From Clostridiales bacterium (GTDB lineage: Bacteria; Bacillota; Clostridia; TANB77; SIG350), in NCBI GenBank assembly GCA_015056545.1, contig SVGE01000009.1, forward strand, positions 1-37,664: a stretch of 37,664 nt of DNA, written 5' to 3'. This document shows positions 7,715 to 15,713 of the stretch, piece after piece. A program made the translations under genes and the position numbers. Under the pieces are notes generated by a model. That model saw nothing but the letters and a program-made list of their open reading frames with translations. It had not been told where the DNA came from and searched no databases. How positions within the stretch are numbered: position 1 is the stretch's first letter; every line of letters begins with the position of its first letter.

Positions 7715-8455
7715 ATGTTAAAATTTTTTGTAAAAAATGAACAAGTAAATGAAGAAATAATTGAAATAATAGGGCAAGATGCAAAACATATGCAAAAAGT
7801 ACTTAGATTAGAAGTAGGAGAAATACTAAATATTACAGATGAAAGTCGAAACACATATAAATGTTCAATTGTTGAATTTAAAGATGAAAAAGTTATATGT
7901 AATATTTTAGAAAATGTTGAAGAAGATAATGAAAATAAAATAAATATATCTTTATTTCAATGTTTAGCTAAATTTGATAAAATGGATTATATTATTCAAA
8001 AGGCTACAGAGCTTGGTATATATGATGTTTATCCAGTTAGTAGCAAACGTGTTGTAGTTAAATTAGATGAAAAAGGTAAGGTTAAAAAAGTAGAAAGATG
8101 GCAAGCAATTTCAAAAGAAGCAGCTAAACAATGTAAAAGAACATATATACCTGAAATAAAAAATGTAATTTTTTTAAAAGATATTTGCAATTTGGTACCA
8201 AAGTATGATATTATATTAGTGGCTTATGAAAATGATAAAAGTTCATTGAAAAAAGTCTTACAAGAAATGAAACAAAATATACAAAATATTGGGATAGTAA
8301 TTGGACCTGAAGGTGGTTTTGATGAAAGTGAAATTAAACTTCTAAATCAATATGAAAATGTGTATTTAGTGTCATTAGGAAATAGAATACTTAGAACTGA
8401 GACAGCATCAATTTCATTAATTAGTAATATATTATATGAATTTGACGAAATTTAG
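7715..8455 (+). CDS. rsmE: 16S rRNA (uracil1498-N3)-methyltransferase RsmE
   Basis: This SPOUT-class enzyme methylates U1498 of 16S rRNA using S-adenosylmethionine. The N-terminal PUA-like domain (MLKFFVKNEQ, then GQDAKHMQKVLRLEVGE) is followed by the knotted domain with KFDKMDYIIQKATELG, KEAAKQCKRTYIPEI, VIGPEGGFDESE and LGNRILRTETA, all family hallmarks. ATG 7715 follows AAAGGA at good spacing and gives 246 residues; the in-frame ATG 7664 would add 17 residues that belong to the hairpin array. In many Clostridia rsmE follows dnaJ and prmA; here the dinD island sits between dnaJ and rsmE and prmA is absent. Confidence 0.93.
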   Translation: MLKFFVKNEQVNEEIIEIIGQDAKHMQKVLRLEVGEILNITDESRNTYKCSIVEFKDEKVICNILENVEEDNENKINISLFQCLAKFDKMDYIIQKATELGIYDVYPVSSKRVVVKLDEKGKVKKVERWQAISKEAAKQCKRTYIPEIKNVIFLKDICNLVPKYDIILVAYENDKSSLKKVLQEMKQNIQNIGIVIGPEGGFDESEIKLLNQYENVYLVSLGNRILRTETASISLISNILYEFDEI

Positions 8456-8470
8456 AAAGGGGATTGTTAA

Positions 8471-8878
8471 ATGAAATTAGCAGATGTATTTAAAAACGAA
8501 AAAAAGAGAGATAGAATATTAGGAAATAGTATATTATTTTTATCATTTGAATTATTATTATATATAGTCTATTTTGAAACTTCACTATCTATAAATTTTA
8601 AAATGATAAGTTTTATATTAGCAGGAATAATTGCAATTATATCTATAATATTATTTGCTTTAGGAATAGGTAATAAAAATAAAAGAAATATAGTATATGG
8701 AATAGAATTTTTAATACTAGCTATATTTGTAGCAATGGCATTTCCTATATTAGCTATTATGCCAGCTATATATAGAATAGGAAGATTCCCAATTTTAGAA
8801 TTTGTTCCATTTATAGCATTTTTAGTTTATTATCCAGTGAAAATAATAGTAATGATAAAAAATATGTTAAAGAATTAG
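8471..8878 (+). CDS. Hypothetical four-helix membrane protein
   Basis: This 135-residue protein has four hydrophobic segments at about residues 18-37, 44-65, 73-95 and 107-128, separated by short basic loops (GNKNKRN). It starts with a soluble MKLADVFKNEKKRDR segment. RBS AAAGGGG precedes ATG by 9 nt. It is 15 nt after rsmE and 9 nt before yicC, so it is co-transcribed with both. I do not recognise a family. Confidence 0.75.
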   Translation: MKLADVFKNEKKRDRILGNSILFLSFELLLYIVYFETSLSINFKMISFILAGIIAIISIILFALGIGNKNKRNIVYGIEFLILAIFVAMAFPILAIMPAIYRIGRFPILEFVPFIAFLVYYPVKIIVMIKNMLKN

Positions 8879-8887
8879 GGTGTTAAA

Positions 8888-9766
8888 ATGATAAAAAGTA
8901 TGACAGGTTATGGAAAAGGTGAATTTGTTGGAAATAACCGTAAATATATAGTTGAAATTAAATCAGTTAATCATAAATATTTAGATTTTAATTTTAAAAT
9001 GCCAAAAGCACTAAGTATTTTTGAAGATAATATTAGAAAAATATTAAGTAAAAATATTACAAGAGGTAAAATTGATGTAAATATTAGATTTGAAAACTTT
9101 AGTGATATTGGAAAAAATATAAAAATTGATGATGAATTGCTTAATCAATATTTAAGTGAATTTGATAGAATATCTAAAAAATATAATATTAAAAACGATA
9201 TTACTTTATCAAATATAATTGAATTAGATAATATTTTGAAATTAGAACAAGATGAAGAAGAAAATGATGTTATTTTAAATGAATTAACAAAAGCTATTGA
9301 TTTAGCTATAGAAAACTATATTGAAATGAAAAAAGTTGAAGGCAAAAAAATTGCTGAAAATATGGAAGAAAAATTAATAACATTAGAAGAGAATATAAAT
9401 AAAATAGAAAAATTATCTGAAAAAGTAGTAGATGAATATAAAGAGAGAATTGAAACTAGATTAAAAGAGTATATTAGTGAACATGATATAGATTATACTA
9501 GAATTCTTACTGAAATAGTTATTTTTGCAGATAAAATGACAATTGATGAAGAAATTATTAGATTTAAATCACATATTAATCAATTTAGAAAAGAACTAAA
9601 TTCAGATAATTCAGTTGGTAAAAAATTAGACTTTATTATTCAAGAAATGAACAGAGAAACAAATACAATTGGTTCAAAAACTAATTGTTTAGAAATTACT
9701 AATTTGGTAATATTAAATAAAGCAATTAATGAAAATATACGTGAACAGATTCAAAATATTGAATAG
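8888..9766 (+). CDS. yicC: YicC family endoribonuclease
   Basis: The start [12 protein letters not shown] is the hallmark of the YicC/YloC family, linked to RNA turnover. Further hallmarks are [17 protein letters not shown] near residues 25-40 and the C-terminal [20 protein letters not shown] (residues 253-272). Length is 292 residues as usual. It lies 11 nt upstream of remA, as in the Bacillus order yicC-remA-gmk-rpoZ, but no gmk follows here. The middle part is rich in Glu and Lys and predicted helical. Confidence 0.93.
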   Translation: MIKSMTGYGKGEFVGNNRKYIVEIKSVNHKYLDFNFKMPKALSIFEDNIRKILSKNITRGKIDVNIRFENFSDIGKNIKIDDELLNQYLSEFDRISKKYNIKNDITLSNIIELDNILKLEQDEEENDVILNELTKAIDLAIENYIEMKKVEGKKIAENMEEKLITLEENINKIEKLSEKVVDEYKERIETRLKEYISEHDIDYTRILTEIVIFADKMTIDEEIIRFKSHINQFRKELNSDNSVGKKLDFIIQEMNRETNTIGSKTNCLEITNLVILNKAINENIREQIQNIE

Positions 9767-9777
9767 GAGGAATTGTT

Positions 9778-10047
9778 ATGAAATTAATTAATATTGGATT
9801 TGGTAATATTGTTTTTGCAAATCGTGTAATAGCAATGGTAAGCCCAGAATCAGCACCTATTAAAAGAACAATTCAAGAAGCAAGAGATAAAGGAAATTTG
9901 ATAGATGCTACTCAAGGTAGAAGAACAAGAGCAGTAATTATTATGGATAGTGAACATATTGTTTTATCTGCATTGCAACCAGAAACAATAGCAGGTAGAT
10001 TAGATAAAGAATTAGAAGATATTACTAGTGAAATTGTAGAAGAATAG
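9778..10047 (+). CDS. remA: Extracellular matrix regulator RemA (DUF370)
   Basis: RemA is a small DNA-binding protein that activates matrix genes in Bacillus subtilis. The sequence has [20 protein letters not shown] (residues 5-24), [20 protein letters not shown] and [20 protein letters not shown], which are diagnostic. It is 89 residues long. RBS GGAGG lies 8 nt before ATG. It sits between yicC and rpoZ with gaps of about 11 nt. Confidence 0.95.
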   Translation: MKLINIGFGNIVFANRVIAMVSPESAPIKRTIQEARDKGNLIDATQGRRTRAVIIMDSEHIVLSALQPETIAGRLDKELEDITSEIVEE

Positions 10048-10058
10048 GAGTGTAGATT

Positions 10059-10256
10059 ATGATAGTTAGACCTAAATTAACAAGTTTAATGGAAAAAGTA
10101 GATAGTAGATACACATTAGTATCTGTTGTAGCTAAAAGAGCTAGACAATTAACTGAAAGTGATGAAAGATTAGTTGAAACTGAAAACGGATGTAAAGTTT
10201 CAGAAGCATCTGAGGAATTAGCAGAAGGTAAAATAGAATATACAAAAAATAGTTAA
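10059..10256 (+). CDS. rpoZ: DNA-directed RNA polymerase omega subunit
   Basis: Omega helps assemble RNA polymerase. The protein starts MIVRPKLTSLMEKVDSRYTL and contains VSVVAKRARQLTESDE, the conserved omega motif. At 65 residues it is short but within the Clostridia range. It follows remA by 11 nt; the gmk gene that usually lies between the two is missing. A terminator follows. Confidence 0.93.
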   Translation: MIVRPKLTSLMEKVDSRYTLVSVVAKRARQLTESDERLVETENGCKVSEASEELAEGKIEYTKNS

Positions 10257-10265
10257 TATTAAATA

Positions 10266-10295
10266 ATGCCAAGAGTAGTACTTTTGGCATATTTT
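10266..10295 (+). terminator. Terminator after rpoZ
   Basis: ATGCCAAGAG (10266-10275) pairs with CTTTTGGCAT (10281-10290) with one G-U pair, followed by ATTTTT. The rimO RBS lies only 12 nt further, so some read-through into rimO is possible. Confidence 0.8.
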
Positions 10296-10313
10296 TAGAT
10301 AAAGGAGTAAAGG

Positions 10314-11618
10314 ATGTATAAAGTAGGATTTATATCATTAGGGTGTTCTAAGAATTTAGTAGATACTGAAATGATAATAGGATTAATGAAAAATGCAAAT
10401 TTTGAAATAGTAAATAATGAAAAAGATTCAGATATTATAGTTATAAATACTTGTGGCTTTATAAATGATGCTAAAGAAGAATCAATTAATACAATATTAG
10501 AAATGATTGAGTATAAAAACAAGAAGTGCAAATACATTATTGTAGTTGGTTGTTTAGCAAAAAGATATAAACAAGAATTAGAAAAATTAATTCCAGAAGT
10601 AGATTTATTTATAGGCCCAGATGAATATAATAATTTGCCACAAATATTAAATAATTTAATACAAAGCAAAGAGAATGAAATTAAAGGGAATTTAACAGAT
10701 ATAGATAGAGTAATTACAACACCTAAATATATGGCATATTTAAAAATTGCGGAAGGTTGTGATAATAGATGTACATATTGTGCAATACCAGCTATTAGAG
10801 GTAAATATATTAGTAGGCCTATTGAATCAATTATTGAAGAAGCAGAAAAATTAAATAAAAATGGGGTTACAGAATTAGTTGTAATTGCACAAGATACTAG
10901 TAAATATGGAATAGATATTTATGGTGAATATAAGCTAGATGTGTTAATGGAAAAACTAGCAAAAATAGGGTTTAAATGGATTAGAATGTTATATACATAT
11001 CCAGAATCAATAAACAAAAGACTTATTAAAGTAATAAAAGATAATCCAAATATTTGTCCATACTTTGATATACCAATTCAACATATTTCAAATAATGTAT
11101 TAAAAAGAATGGGAAGAAAAACAAGTAAAGAGCAAATAGCTCAAACTATAGAAGATATTAGAAAAGAGCTTCCAAATGTAGTTCTTAGAACTACTGTAAT
11201 GGTAGGCTTTCCAGGTGAAACACAAGAAGATTTTGATGAATTATATAGTTTTGTTAAAAATACTAGATTTGATAGATTAGGTGTTTTTAAGTATTCAAAA
11301 GAAGAAAATACACCAGCTGAAAAGTTGAAAGGACATCTGCATCATATGACTAAATTATCTAGATATAATAAAATTATGCAGTTGCAACAAAAAATATCTT
11401 TAGAAAATAATGAAAATAAAATTGGTAATAAGTATATCATGCTTGTTGAAAATATTCGTGGAAATATAATACTTGGAAGAACATATATGGACTCACCAGA
11501 AATAGATGGTATGGTTAAGTGTAAAAATGATAAAAATAAAAAAATTAATATTGGGGATTATATAGAAATTGAAATAACTAATTGCAATGAATATGATTTA
11601 TATGGTAAAGTAATATAG
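10314..11618 (+). CDS. rimO: Ribosomal protein uS12 (aspartate-C3) methylthiotransferase RimO
   Basis: RimO is a radical SAM enzyme that adds a methylthio group to Asp of ribosomal protein S12. The N-terminal MTTase domain has its three cluster cysteines at 11, 47 and 80 (SLGCSKN, INTCGF, VGCLAK). The radical SAM cluster is CDNRCTYC (Cys149, 153, 156), followed by AIPAIRGKYISRP. MVGFPGETQEDFDEL and a C-terminal TRAM domain complete the 434-residue protein. The SRP motif and overall pattern favour RimO over MiaB. ATG 10314 follows AAAGGAGT. Confidence 0.93.
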   Translation: MYKVGFISLGCSKNLVDTEMIIGLMKNANFEIVNNEKDSDIIVINTCGFINDAKEESINTILEMIEYKNKKCKYIIVVGCLAKRYKQELEKLIPEVDLFIGPDEYNNLPQILNNLIQSKENEIKGNLTDIDRVITTPKYMAYLKIAEGCDNRCTYCAIPAIRGKYISRPIESIIEEAEKLNKNGVTELVVIAQDTSKYGIDIYGEYKLDVLMEKLAKIGFKWIRMLYTYPESINKRLIKVIKDNPNICPYFDIPIQHISNNVLKRMGRKTSKEQIAQTIEDIRKELPNVVLRTTVMVGFPGETQEDFDELYSFVKNTRFDRLGVFKYSKEENTPAEKLKGHLHHMTKLSRYNKIMQLQQKISLENNENKIGNKYIMLVENIRGNIILGRTYMDSPEIDGMVKCKNDKNKKINIGDYIEIEITNCNEYDLYGKVI

Positions 11619-11628
11619 AGGTGGAATT

Positions 11629-12645
11629 ATGAAACTGCAAGATTTAGAAAAATTTAGAGACAATGAAGGTTTTATTGATTTTGATAAAATTTTAAAGTTA
11701 TATGAAAAAGGGTTAATAGACGGATTTCAAGAAGGTTTGCCAGAAACTAGAGGAAGTGCAGAAAAATTTAAACATTGGTTTGAATTAGAGGATTGTGATA
11801 TTTTAGCTAGATCTACTATGTTTACAGATGAGATAGCTACATATACAGAATATGCAGAATTAATTACAGAAGAATTAGCAAAACAAGTTGAAATACCATG
11901 TGCACATTATGATTTAATAAAAGTTAATGGAATAAATGGAAATCTATCTGTTAATATTATTGAAGATGAAGATAGACAATCTCTTACAGCATTATCCCAA
12001 AATCAAGCAAGTTTAGAAGTTATGAAAGGTTCAACAATAGATGAAGTTATAGAAAAGATTAATTATTTTAGTGTTACACAAGGGATTGAAAGAGATAGCA
12101 TAAAAAGTATAAATAGAGAATTAATAAAAAGAGTTATTTTTGATATATATACAATGCAAACAGATAGGCATTTAGGTAATATTTCTTTATTATATGATGG
12201 TGACGAATTAAAACTTTCACCACTTTATGACAATGAATGTTCACTTATGCTTGATAAAACTAAAAGTGATATAGATGATATTTTAAAAAGCGAAGATAAA
12301 GATAAAAAAATAAAGATATATGCTTCACTTCAAGAAGGATGTATAAATCTTGATGATGAAGATAGAACTATTGACTCAGCTGGTTGGGAAGATATGTTAT
12401 ATTTCTTATGTGATGAACCAGGATATGCTAGAGATTTTGCTAAAGAATGTTCAACAAAACTAAATATTGATAAAGCTATAGAAAATGTTGAAAAAAGAAT
12501 TGGAGCTGAAATACCAAAACAAGCAAAAGAATTCGCAACATTAGGTTTTAATCAACGAAAAGAAAGTATTGAAAATGCTTTAATGCTAGATATAGATGTT
12601 GAAATGGAAGGATTTGATAATGATGATGATGAATATCCTATATAA
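11629..12645 (+). CDS. HipA/CtkA-like protein kinase
   Basis: This 338-residue protein has the HipA-type catalytic core. TDRHLGN (residues 178-184) gives the catalytic Asp179 and metal-binding Asn184, and SPLYDNECSL (197-206) gives the DFG-equivalent Asp201. It lacks the N-terminal subdomain of full HipA (about 440 residues), matching the length of HipT or CtkA-type kinases. RBS GAGGTGG precedes ATG. Two small proteins that resemble each other follow immediately and may supply the missing N-terminal part. No HipB-type DNA-binding protein is seen nearby. Substrate unknown; toxin function is inference only. The C-terminus is very acidic (EMEGFDNDDDEYPI). Confidence 0.7.
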   Translation: MKLQDLEKFRDNEGFIDFDKILKLYEKGLIDGFQEGLPETRGSAEKFKHWFELEDCDILARSTMFTDEIATYTEYAELITEELAKQVEIPCAHYDLIKVNGINGNLSVNIIEDEDRQSLTALSQNQASLEVMKGSTIDEVIEKINYFSVTQGIERDSIKSINRELIKRVIFDIYTMQTDRHLGNISLLYDGDELKLSPLYDNECSLMLDKTKSDIDDILKSEDKDKKIKIYASLQEGCINLDDEDRTIDSAGWEDMLYFLCDEPGYARDFAKECSTKLNIDKAIENVEKRIGAEIPKQAKEFATLGFNQRKESIENALMLDIDVEMEGFDNDDDEYPI

Positions 12646-12658
12646 AGATTATAATATT

Positions 12659-12913
12659 ATGAGAGTATTATATAAAGATAATATTTTTTATACAAATATT
12701 AGTTTTGAAAATATAACTAAAGCTAAAAAAGAAGGCTTTTTAGTTGGTAATATTGCTGATACTAAGATTATGTCTAATAAATGTCCTGAATTTATCTTAA
12801 ATAGAATTAATATAGATTCAAATAATATAGAAGATATAAAAAAAGAAATATTAAAAAATGATGCAAAACTTCAAACAGATAAAATATCTATAAAAATACT
12901 TGAAAGTAATTAA
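12659..12913 (+). CDS. Small protein, possible HipA N-terminal-like (HipS-like) subunit
   Basis: This 84-residue protein reads MRVLYKDNIFYTNISFENI, then KAKKEGFLVGNI and a C-terminal KLQTDKISI. It clearly matches the protein at 12991 (KAKREGLQVGTL, RLQTDKFSF). The pattern recalls short Firmicutes proteins with a GGRLPTD-like end that sit beside HipA-like kinases. The ATG at 12659 lacks a good RBS; an ATG at 12596 in the same frame overlaps the kinase but has no family support. Function as kinase partner or antidote is inferred from position. Confidence 0.55.
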   Translation: MRVLYKDNIFYTNISFENITKAKKEGFLVGNIADTKIMSNKCPEFILNRINIDSNNIEDIKKEILKNDAKLQTDKISIKILESN

Positions 12914-12928
12914 TTATTGTGTTATAAT
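12900..12928 (+). promoter_or_regulatory. SigA promoter for the 12991 gene
   Basis: TTGAAA (12900-12905), 17 nt, TATAAT (12923-12928) with an extended TGT just before the -10. It overlaps the end of the preceding gene. The promoter at 19506-19534 has the same build. Confidence 0.65.
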
Positions 12929-12990
12929 CTATAATGCGATAAAATTATGTAAACGAAAACCAGGCCTATATATTAGAAGGGGGGATAGTA

Positions 12991-13287
12991 ATGCGTATGC
13001 TTAAAGTGTACTGGAAAAACATTGAAGTTGCAGAACTTTCTATGAGTGATGAAAAAAAGTTTGAGTATACACTTATTATACCGAACTTAAGAAAAGCTAA
13101 ACGGGAAGGTTTGCAGGTAGGCACTTTGTTAAATACAGACTTTAACGAAGATTTTCCTGAATGGATTATTGACAGGGTGCCTAAGAATATACTCAATGAT
13201 GGAGAAGAAGCAAGCTTTAAGTGGCTTGCAGAAACAGGTGGAAGATTACAGACAGATAAGTTTTCGTTTGTTGAAGAAATTGCTTAA
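12991..13287 (+). CDS. Small protein, possible HipA N-terminal-like subunit (second copy)
   Basis: This 98-residue protein (MRMLKVYWKNIEVAELSMSD...) is a paralogue of the one at 12659. Its start resembles HipA N-terminal domains (LKVYWKN-x-VAELS, then FEYT), followed by KAKREGLQVGTL, FPEWIIDRVPKN and AETGGRLQTDKFSF. RBS AAGGGGGG lies 6 nt before ATG. Codons such as CGG, CGT and GCC are more frequent than in the 12659 gene, and it has its own promoter, so it may have a different origin. A strong terminator follows. Confidence 0.65.
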   Translation: MRMLKVYWKNIEVAELSMSDEKKFEYTLIIPNLRKAKREGLQVGTLLNTDFNEDFPEWIIDRVPKNILNDGEEASFKWLAETGGRLQTDKFSFVEEIA

Positions 13288-13322
13288 AAAATAAGCTCAC
13301 ATTTTTGTGAGCTTATTTTTTA
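13288..13322 (+). terminator. Terminator after the HipA-like cluster
   Basis: AAAATAAGCTCAC (13288-13300) pairs with GTGAGCTTATTTT (13307-13319) with a T-rich loop and tail; near symmetric, so it could work on both strands. Confidence 0.9.
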
Positions 13323-13394
13323 TATATATCATATAATCTTACGGATAGCAATAAAAGAAATTAAAAATTATTAAGAAGAAAAATTGTTTTTCTA

Positions 13395-13424
13395 TTGATT
13401 ATAAATATATACAAGTGATATAAT
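13395..13424 (+). promoter_or_regulatory. Promoter of the metK operon
   Basis: TTGATT (13395-13400), 18-nt spacer, TATAAT (13419-13424). No SAM riboswitch is visible in the short leader before metK. Confidence 0.65.
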
Positions 13425-13465
13425 CATCTTGAAAATATAATGTGAAAAAGGAGGTAATAATTAAT

Positions 13466-14578
13466 ATGTATAATAAGTATTACTTTACTTCAGAAAGTGT
13501 TACAGAAGGACATCCGGATAAATTATGTGATTATATTTCAGATAGTATATTAGATGAATTTTTAAAGCAAGATCCAAATTCACGAGTTGCTGTTGAAACA
13601 TTTGCTTTTAATAATAATATAACTATTGCAGGACAAGTTACTTCAAATGGAAAAGTAGACATTGAGAATTTAGTTAGAGAAAAAATAAAAGAAATTGGTT
13701 TTGATAATTCATTAACAGATATGGATTATAAGACATGTACAATATATGTAGATATAGCTAGGCAAAGCCCAGATATTGCCATGGGTGTAGATGTTGGTGG
13801 AGCAGGTGATCAAGGAATAATTTTTGGATATGCTAGTGATGAAACAGATGAATATATGCCATATGCAATATATGTTGCACATAAATTATCTAAAAGATTA
13901 ACAGAAGTTAGAAAAACAGGAGAAATATCATATTTGAGACCAGATGGAAAGGTACAAGTAACTGTTGAATATGAGAATAATCAGCCTAAAAGAATTGAAA
14001 CAATATTAATATCTACTGAGCATTTAGATAATATTTCTATGGATAAATTAAAAAAAGATTTAATTGAAAAAGTAATAAATAGTGTTGTAGATACAAATAT
14101 GATAGATGAAAATACGAAAATATATGTAAATCCAACTGGTAGATTTGTAATAGGTGGACCGCTTGGAGATACAGGTTTAACAGGTAGAAAAATAATTGTA
14201 GATACATATGGAGGATATGCTAAACATGGTGGTGGAGCATTTTCAGGAAAAGATGCTAGTAAAGTAGATAGGTCTGCGGCATATATGCTTAGACATATTG
14301 CTAAGAATATAGTTGCAAATGGTTATGCTAAAAAATGTGAAATTCAAGTTTCTTATGCAATTGGAATGAAAGAACCTCTTTCAATATTTATTGATACATT
14401 TGGAACAAGTGAAAAATCACAAGAAGAACTAGTTGAAATTGTAAGAAATAAATTTGATTTAACACCAGCAGGTATTATTAATTATTTAGATTTAACAAAA
14501 CCAATATATTCAAAAACTACAAATTATGGACATTTTGGTAAAAAAGATTTACCATGGGAAAAAATAATTGAAATGTAG
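13466..14578 (+). CDS. metK: S-adenosylmethionine synthetase MetK
   Basis: MetK makes S-adenosylmethionine from methionine and ATP. Motifs include [20 protein letters not shown] (residues 6-25), [32 protein letters not shown] and [20 protein letters not shown], covering the methionine, ATP and metal sites. It ends [14 protein letters not shown]. Length is 370 residues, slightly short for the family. ATG 13466 with AAGGAGG at 13448-13454 is preferred over the GTG at 13442. It is the first gene of a run through pgsA and ligA with gaps of only 8-14 nt. Confidence 0.97.
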   Translation: MYNKYYFTSESVTEGHPDKLCDYISDSILDEFLKQDPNSRVAVETFAFNNNITIAGQVTSNGKVDIENLVREKIKEIGFDNSLTDMDYKTCTIYVDIARQSPDIAMGVDVGGAGDQGIIFGYASDETDEYMPYAIYVAHKLSKRLTEVRKTGEISYLRPDGKVQVTVEYENNQPKRIETILISTEHLDNISMDKLKKDLIEKVINSVVDTNMIDENTKIYVNPTGRFVIGGPLGDTGLTGRKIIVDTYGGYAKHGGGAFSGKDASKVDRSAAYMLRHIAKNIVANGYAKKCEIQVSYAIGMKEPLSIFIDTFGTSEKSQEELVEIVRNKFDLTPAGIINYLDLTKPIYSKTTNYGHFGKKDLPWEKIIEM

Positions 14579-14590
14579 GGGGGGATAGAT

Positions 14591-15094
14591 ATGAAAAATA
14601 AAAAGGTAATAGGAATTATATTACTAGCTATATTAATAGTAGGATTAATGGTAATAGGATATTTAAAATTTTCAAAAAATAATGATTATATATATAAAGA
14701 AGAAAAAAATATAGAAGAGTTTATTATAGATAATGAGAATAAATATCTAATTAGAACAAATGATCAATTTATGACAATGCAAAATGATGGTGGTTCACAT
14801 GTTGATACATATTATGAAATTGATTTAGCAAAGAAAGCATCAATAAAAAAGCAAGATAGATATAAAGGGTTTGAAGGTTGGGTATATCAAGGAAAAGTTT
14901 TAAATAAAAAAGTTTTAACTGATAAAGAAATATCAGATTTAAAAGAAATATTTGATAACATAATAGCAAATAAAGACTCAAAAGTTGAAGATAAATTAGA
15001 TTTTAGTTATTATACATTATCTACAAAAGATTATGAAGAAATTAAGATATATGATAAACAAACAAAACAAGATATTTTGGAAATAGTTGAATAG
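14591..15094 (+). CDS. Hypothetical membrane-anchored protein
   Basis: The 167-residue protein has one N-terminal transmembrane helix (about residues 6-26, IGIILLAILIVGLMVIGYL) after a KNKK basic start, so the rest is probably extracellular. The outer part is charged, with Lys/Glu-rich segments and no cysteine. RBS GGGGGG is 7 nt upstream. It lies between metK and pgsA in the same run of genes. No family recognised. Confidence 0.7.
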   Translation: MKNKKVIGIILLAILIVGLMVIGYLKFSKNNDYIYKEEKNIEEFIIDNENKYLIRTNDQFMTMQNDGGSHVDTYYEIDLAKKASIKKQDRYKGFEGWVYQGKVLNKKVLTDKEISDLKEIFDNIIANKDSKVEDKLDFSYYTLSTKDYEEIKIYDKQTKQDILEIVE

Positions 15095-15105
15095 GAGTGA
15101 TTTTT

Positions 15106-15702
15106 ATGAATTTAGCAAATAAATTAACATTAATGAGAGTGATTTTAATACCATTTTTCGTAATATTCGCATTTGTGAATTTGCCAGGTGAATTTTTAGG
15201 AATGACAACATCACAAATAATAATGCTTGCAATATTTATAGTTGCAGCAATAACAGATAAATTAGATGGATATATAGCAAGAAAATATAATATGATAACT
15301 ACATTTGGAAAATTCTTAGATCCATTAGCAGATAAGTTATTAGTAAATACTGCATTAATTTTATTAGTTGGTGTTTTAAAATTGCCAGCATGGATAGCTG
15401 TAATAATTATTGCAAGGGAGTTCATAATAACAGGTGTTAGATTATTAGCAGTTGAAGATGGTAAAGTAATTGCAGCAAATATTTGGGGAAAAGTAAAAAC
15501 AGTTACTCAAATGATAGCTATTATACTTATGTTAATAGATAAATATGCTTTTGGAGCATTTACATATGTTAATTTAACAGGTTTTGAGTTAGGATTAAAT
15601 ATAGTATCAACAGTTATGATGAGTATTGCAACAATAGCTACAATTTTTTCATTAATTGTATATTTAAAAGATAGTAAAGATATTATATTAAAAACAAAAT
15701 AA
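15106..15702 (+). CDS. pgsA: CDP-diacylglycerol-glycerol-3-phosphate 3-phosphatidyltransferase
   Basis: PgsA makes phosphatidylglycerol phosphate from CDP-diacylglycerol. The CDP-alcohol phosphotransferase motif D-x2-DG-x2-AR-x8-G-x3-D-x3-D is complete: Asp51, Asp54, Gly55, Ala58, Arg59, Gly68, Asp72, Asp76. The start MNLANKLTLMRVILIPFF is typical, and four or more membrane helices follow. Length is 198 residues. ATG 15106 follows AGGAGTG; GTG 15097 would overlap the RBS. It is 11 nt after the preceding gene. Confidence 0.94.
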   Translation: MNLANKLTLMRVILIPFFVIFAFVNLPGEFLGMTTSQIIMLAIFIVAAITDKLDGYIARKYNMITTFGKFLDPLADKLLVNTALILLVGVLKLPAWIAVIIIAREFIITGVRLLAVEDGKVIAANIWGKVKTVTQMIAIILMLIDKYAFGAFTYVNLTGFELGLNIVSTVMMSIATIATIFSLIVYLKDSKDIILKTK

Positions 15703-15713
15703 AGGTGGAAATA

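Noticed and set aside
13326-13465. SAM riboswitch before metK
   Set aside because: The leader is too short and shows no S-box blocks; only a promoter and an RBS are visible.
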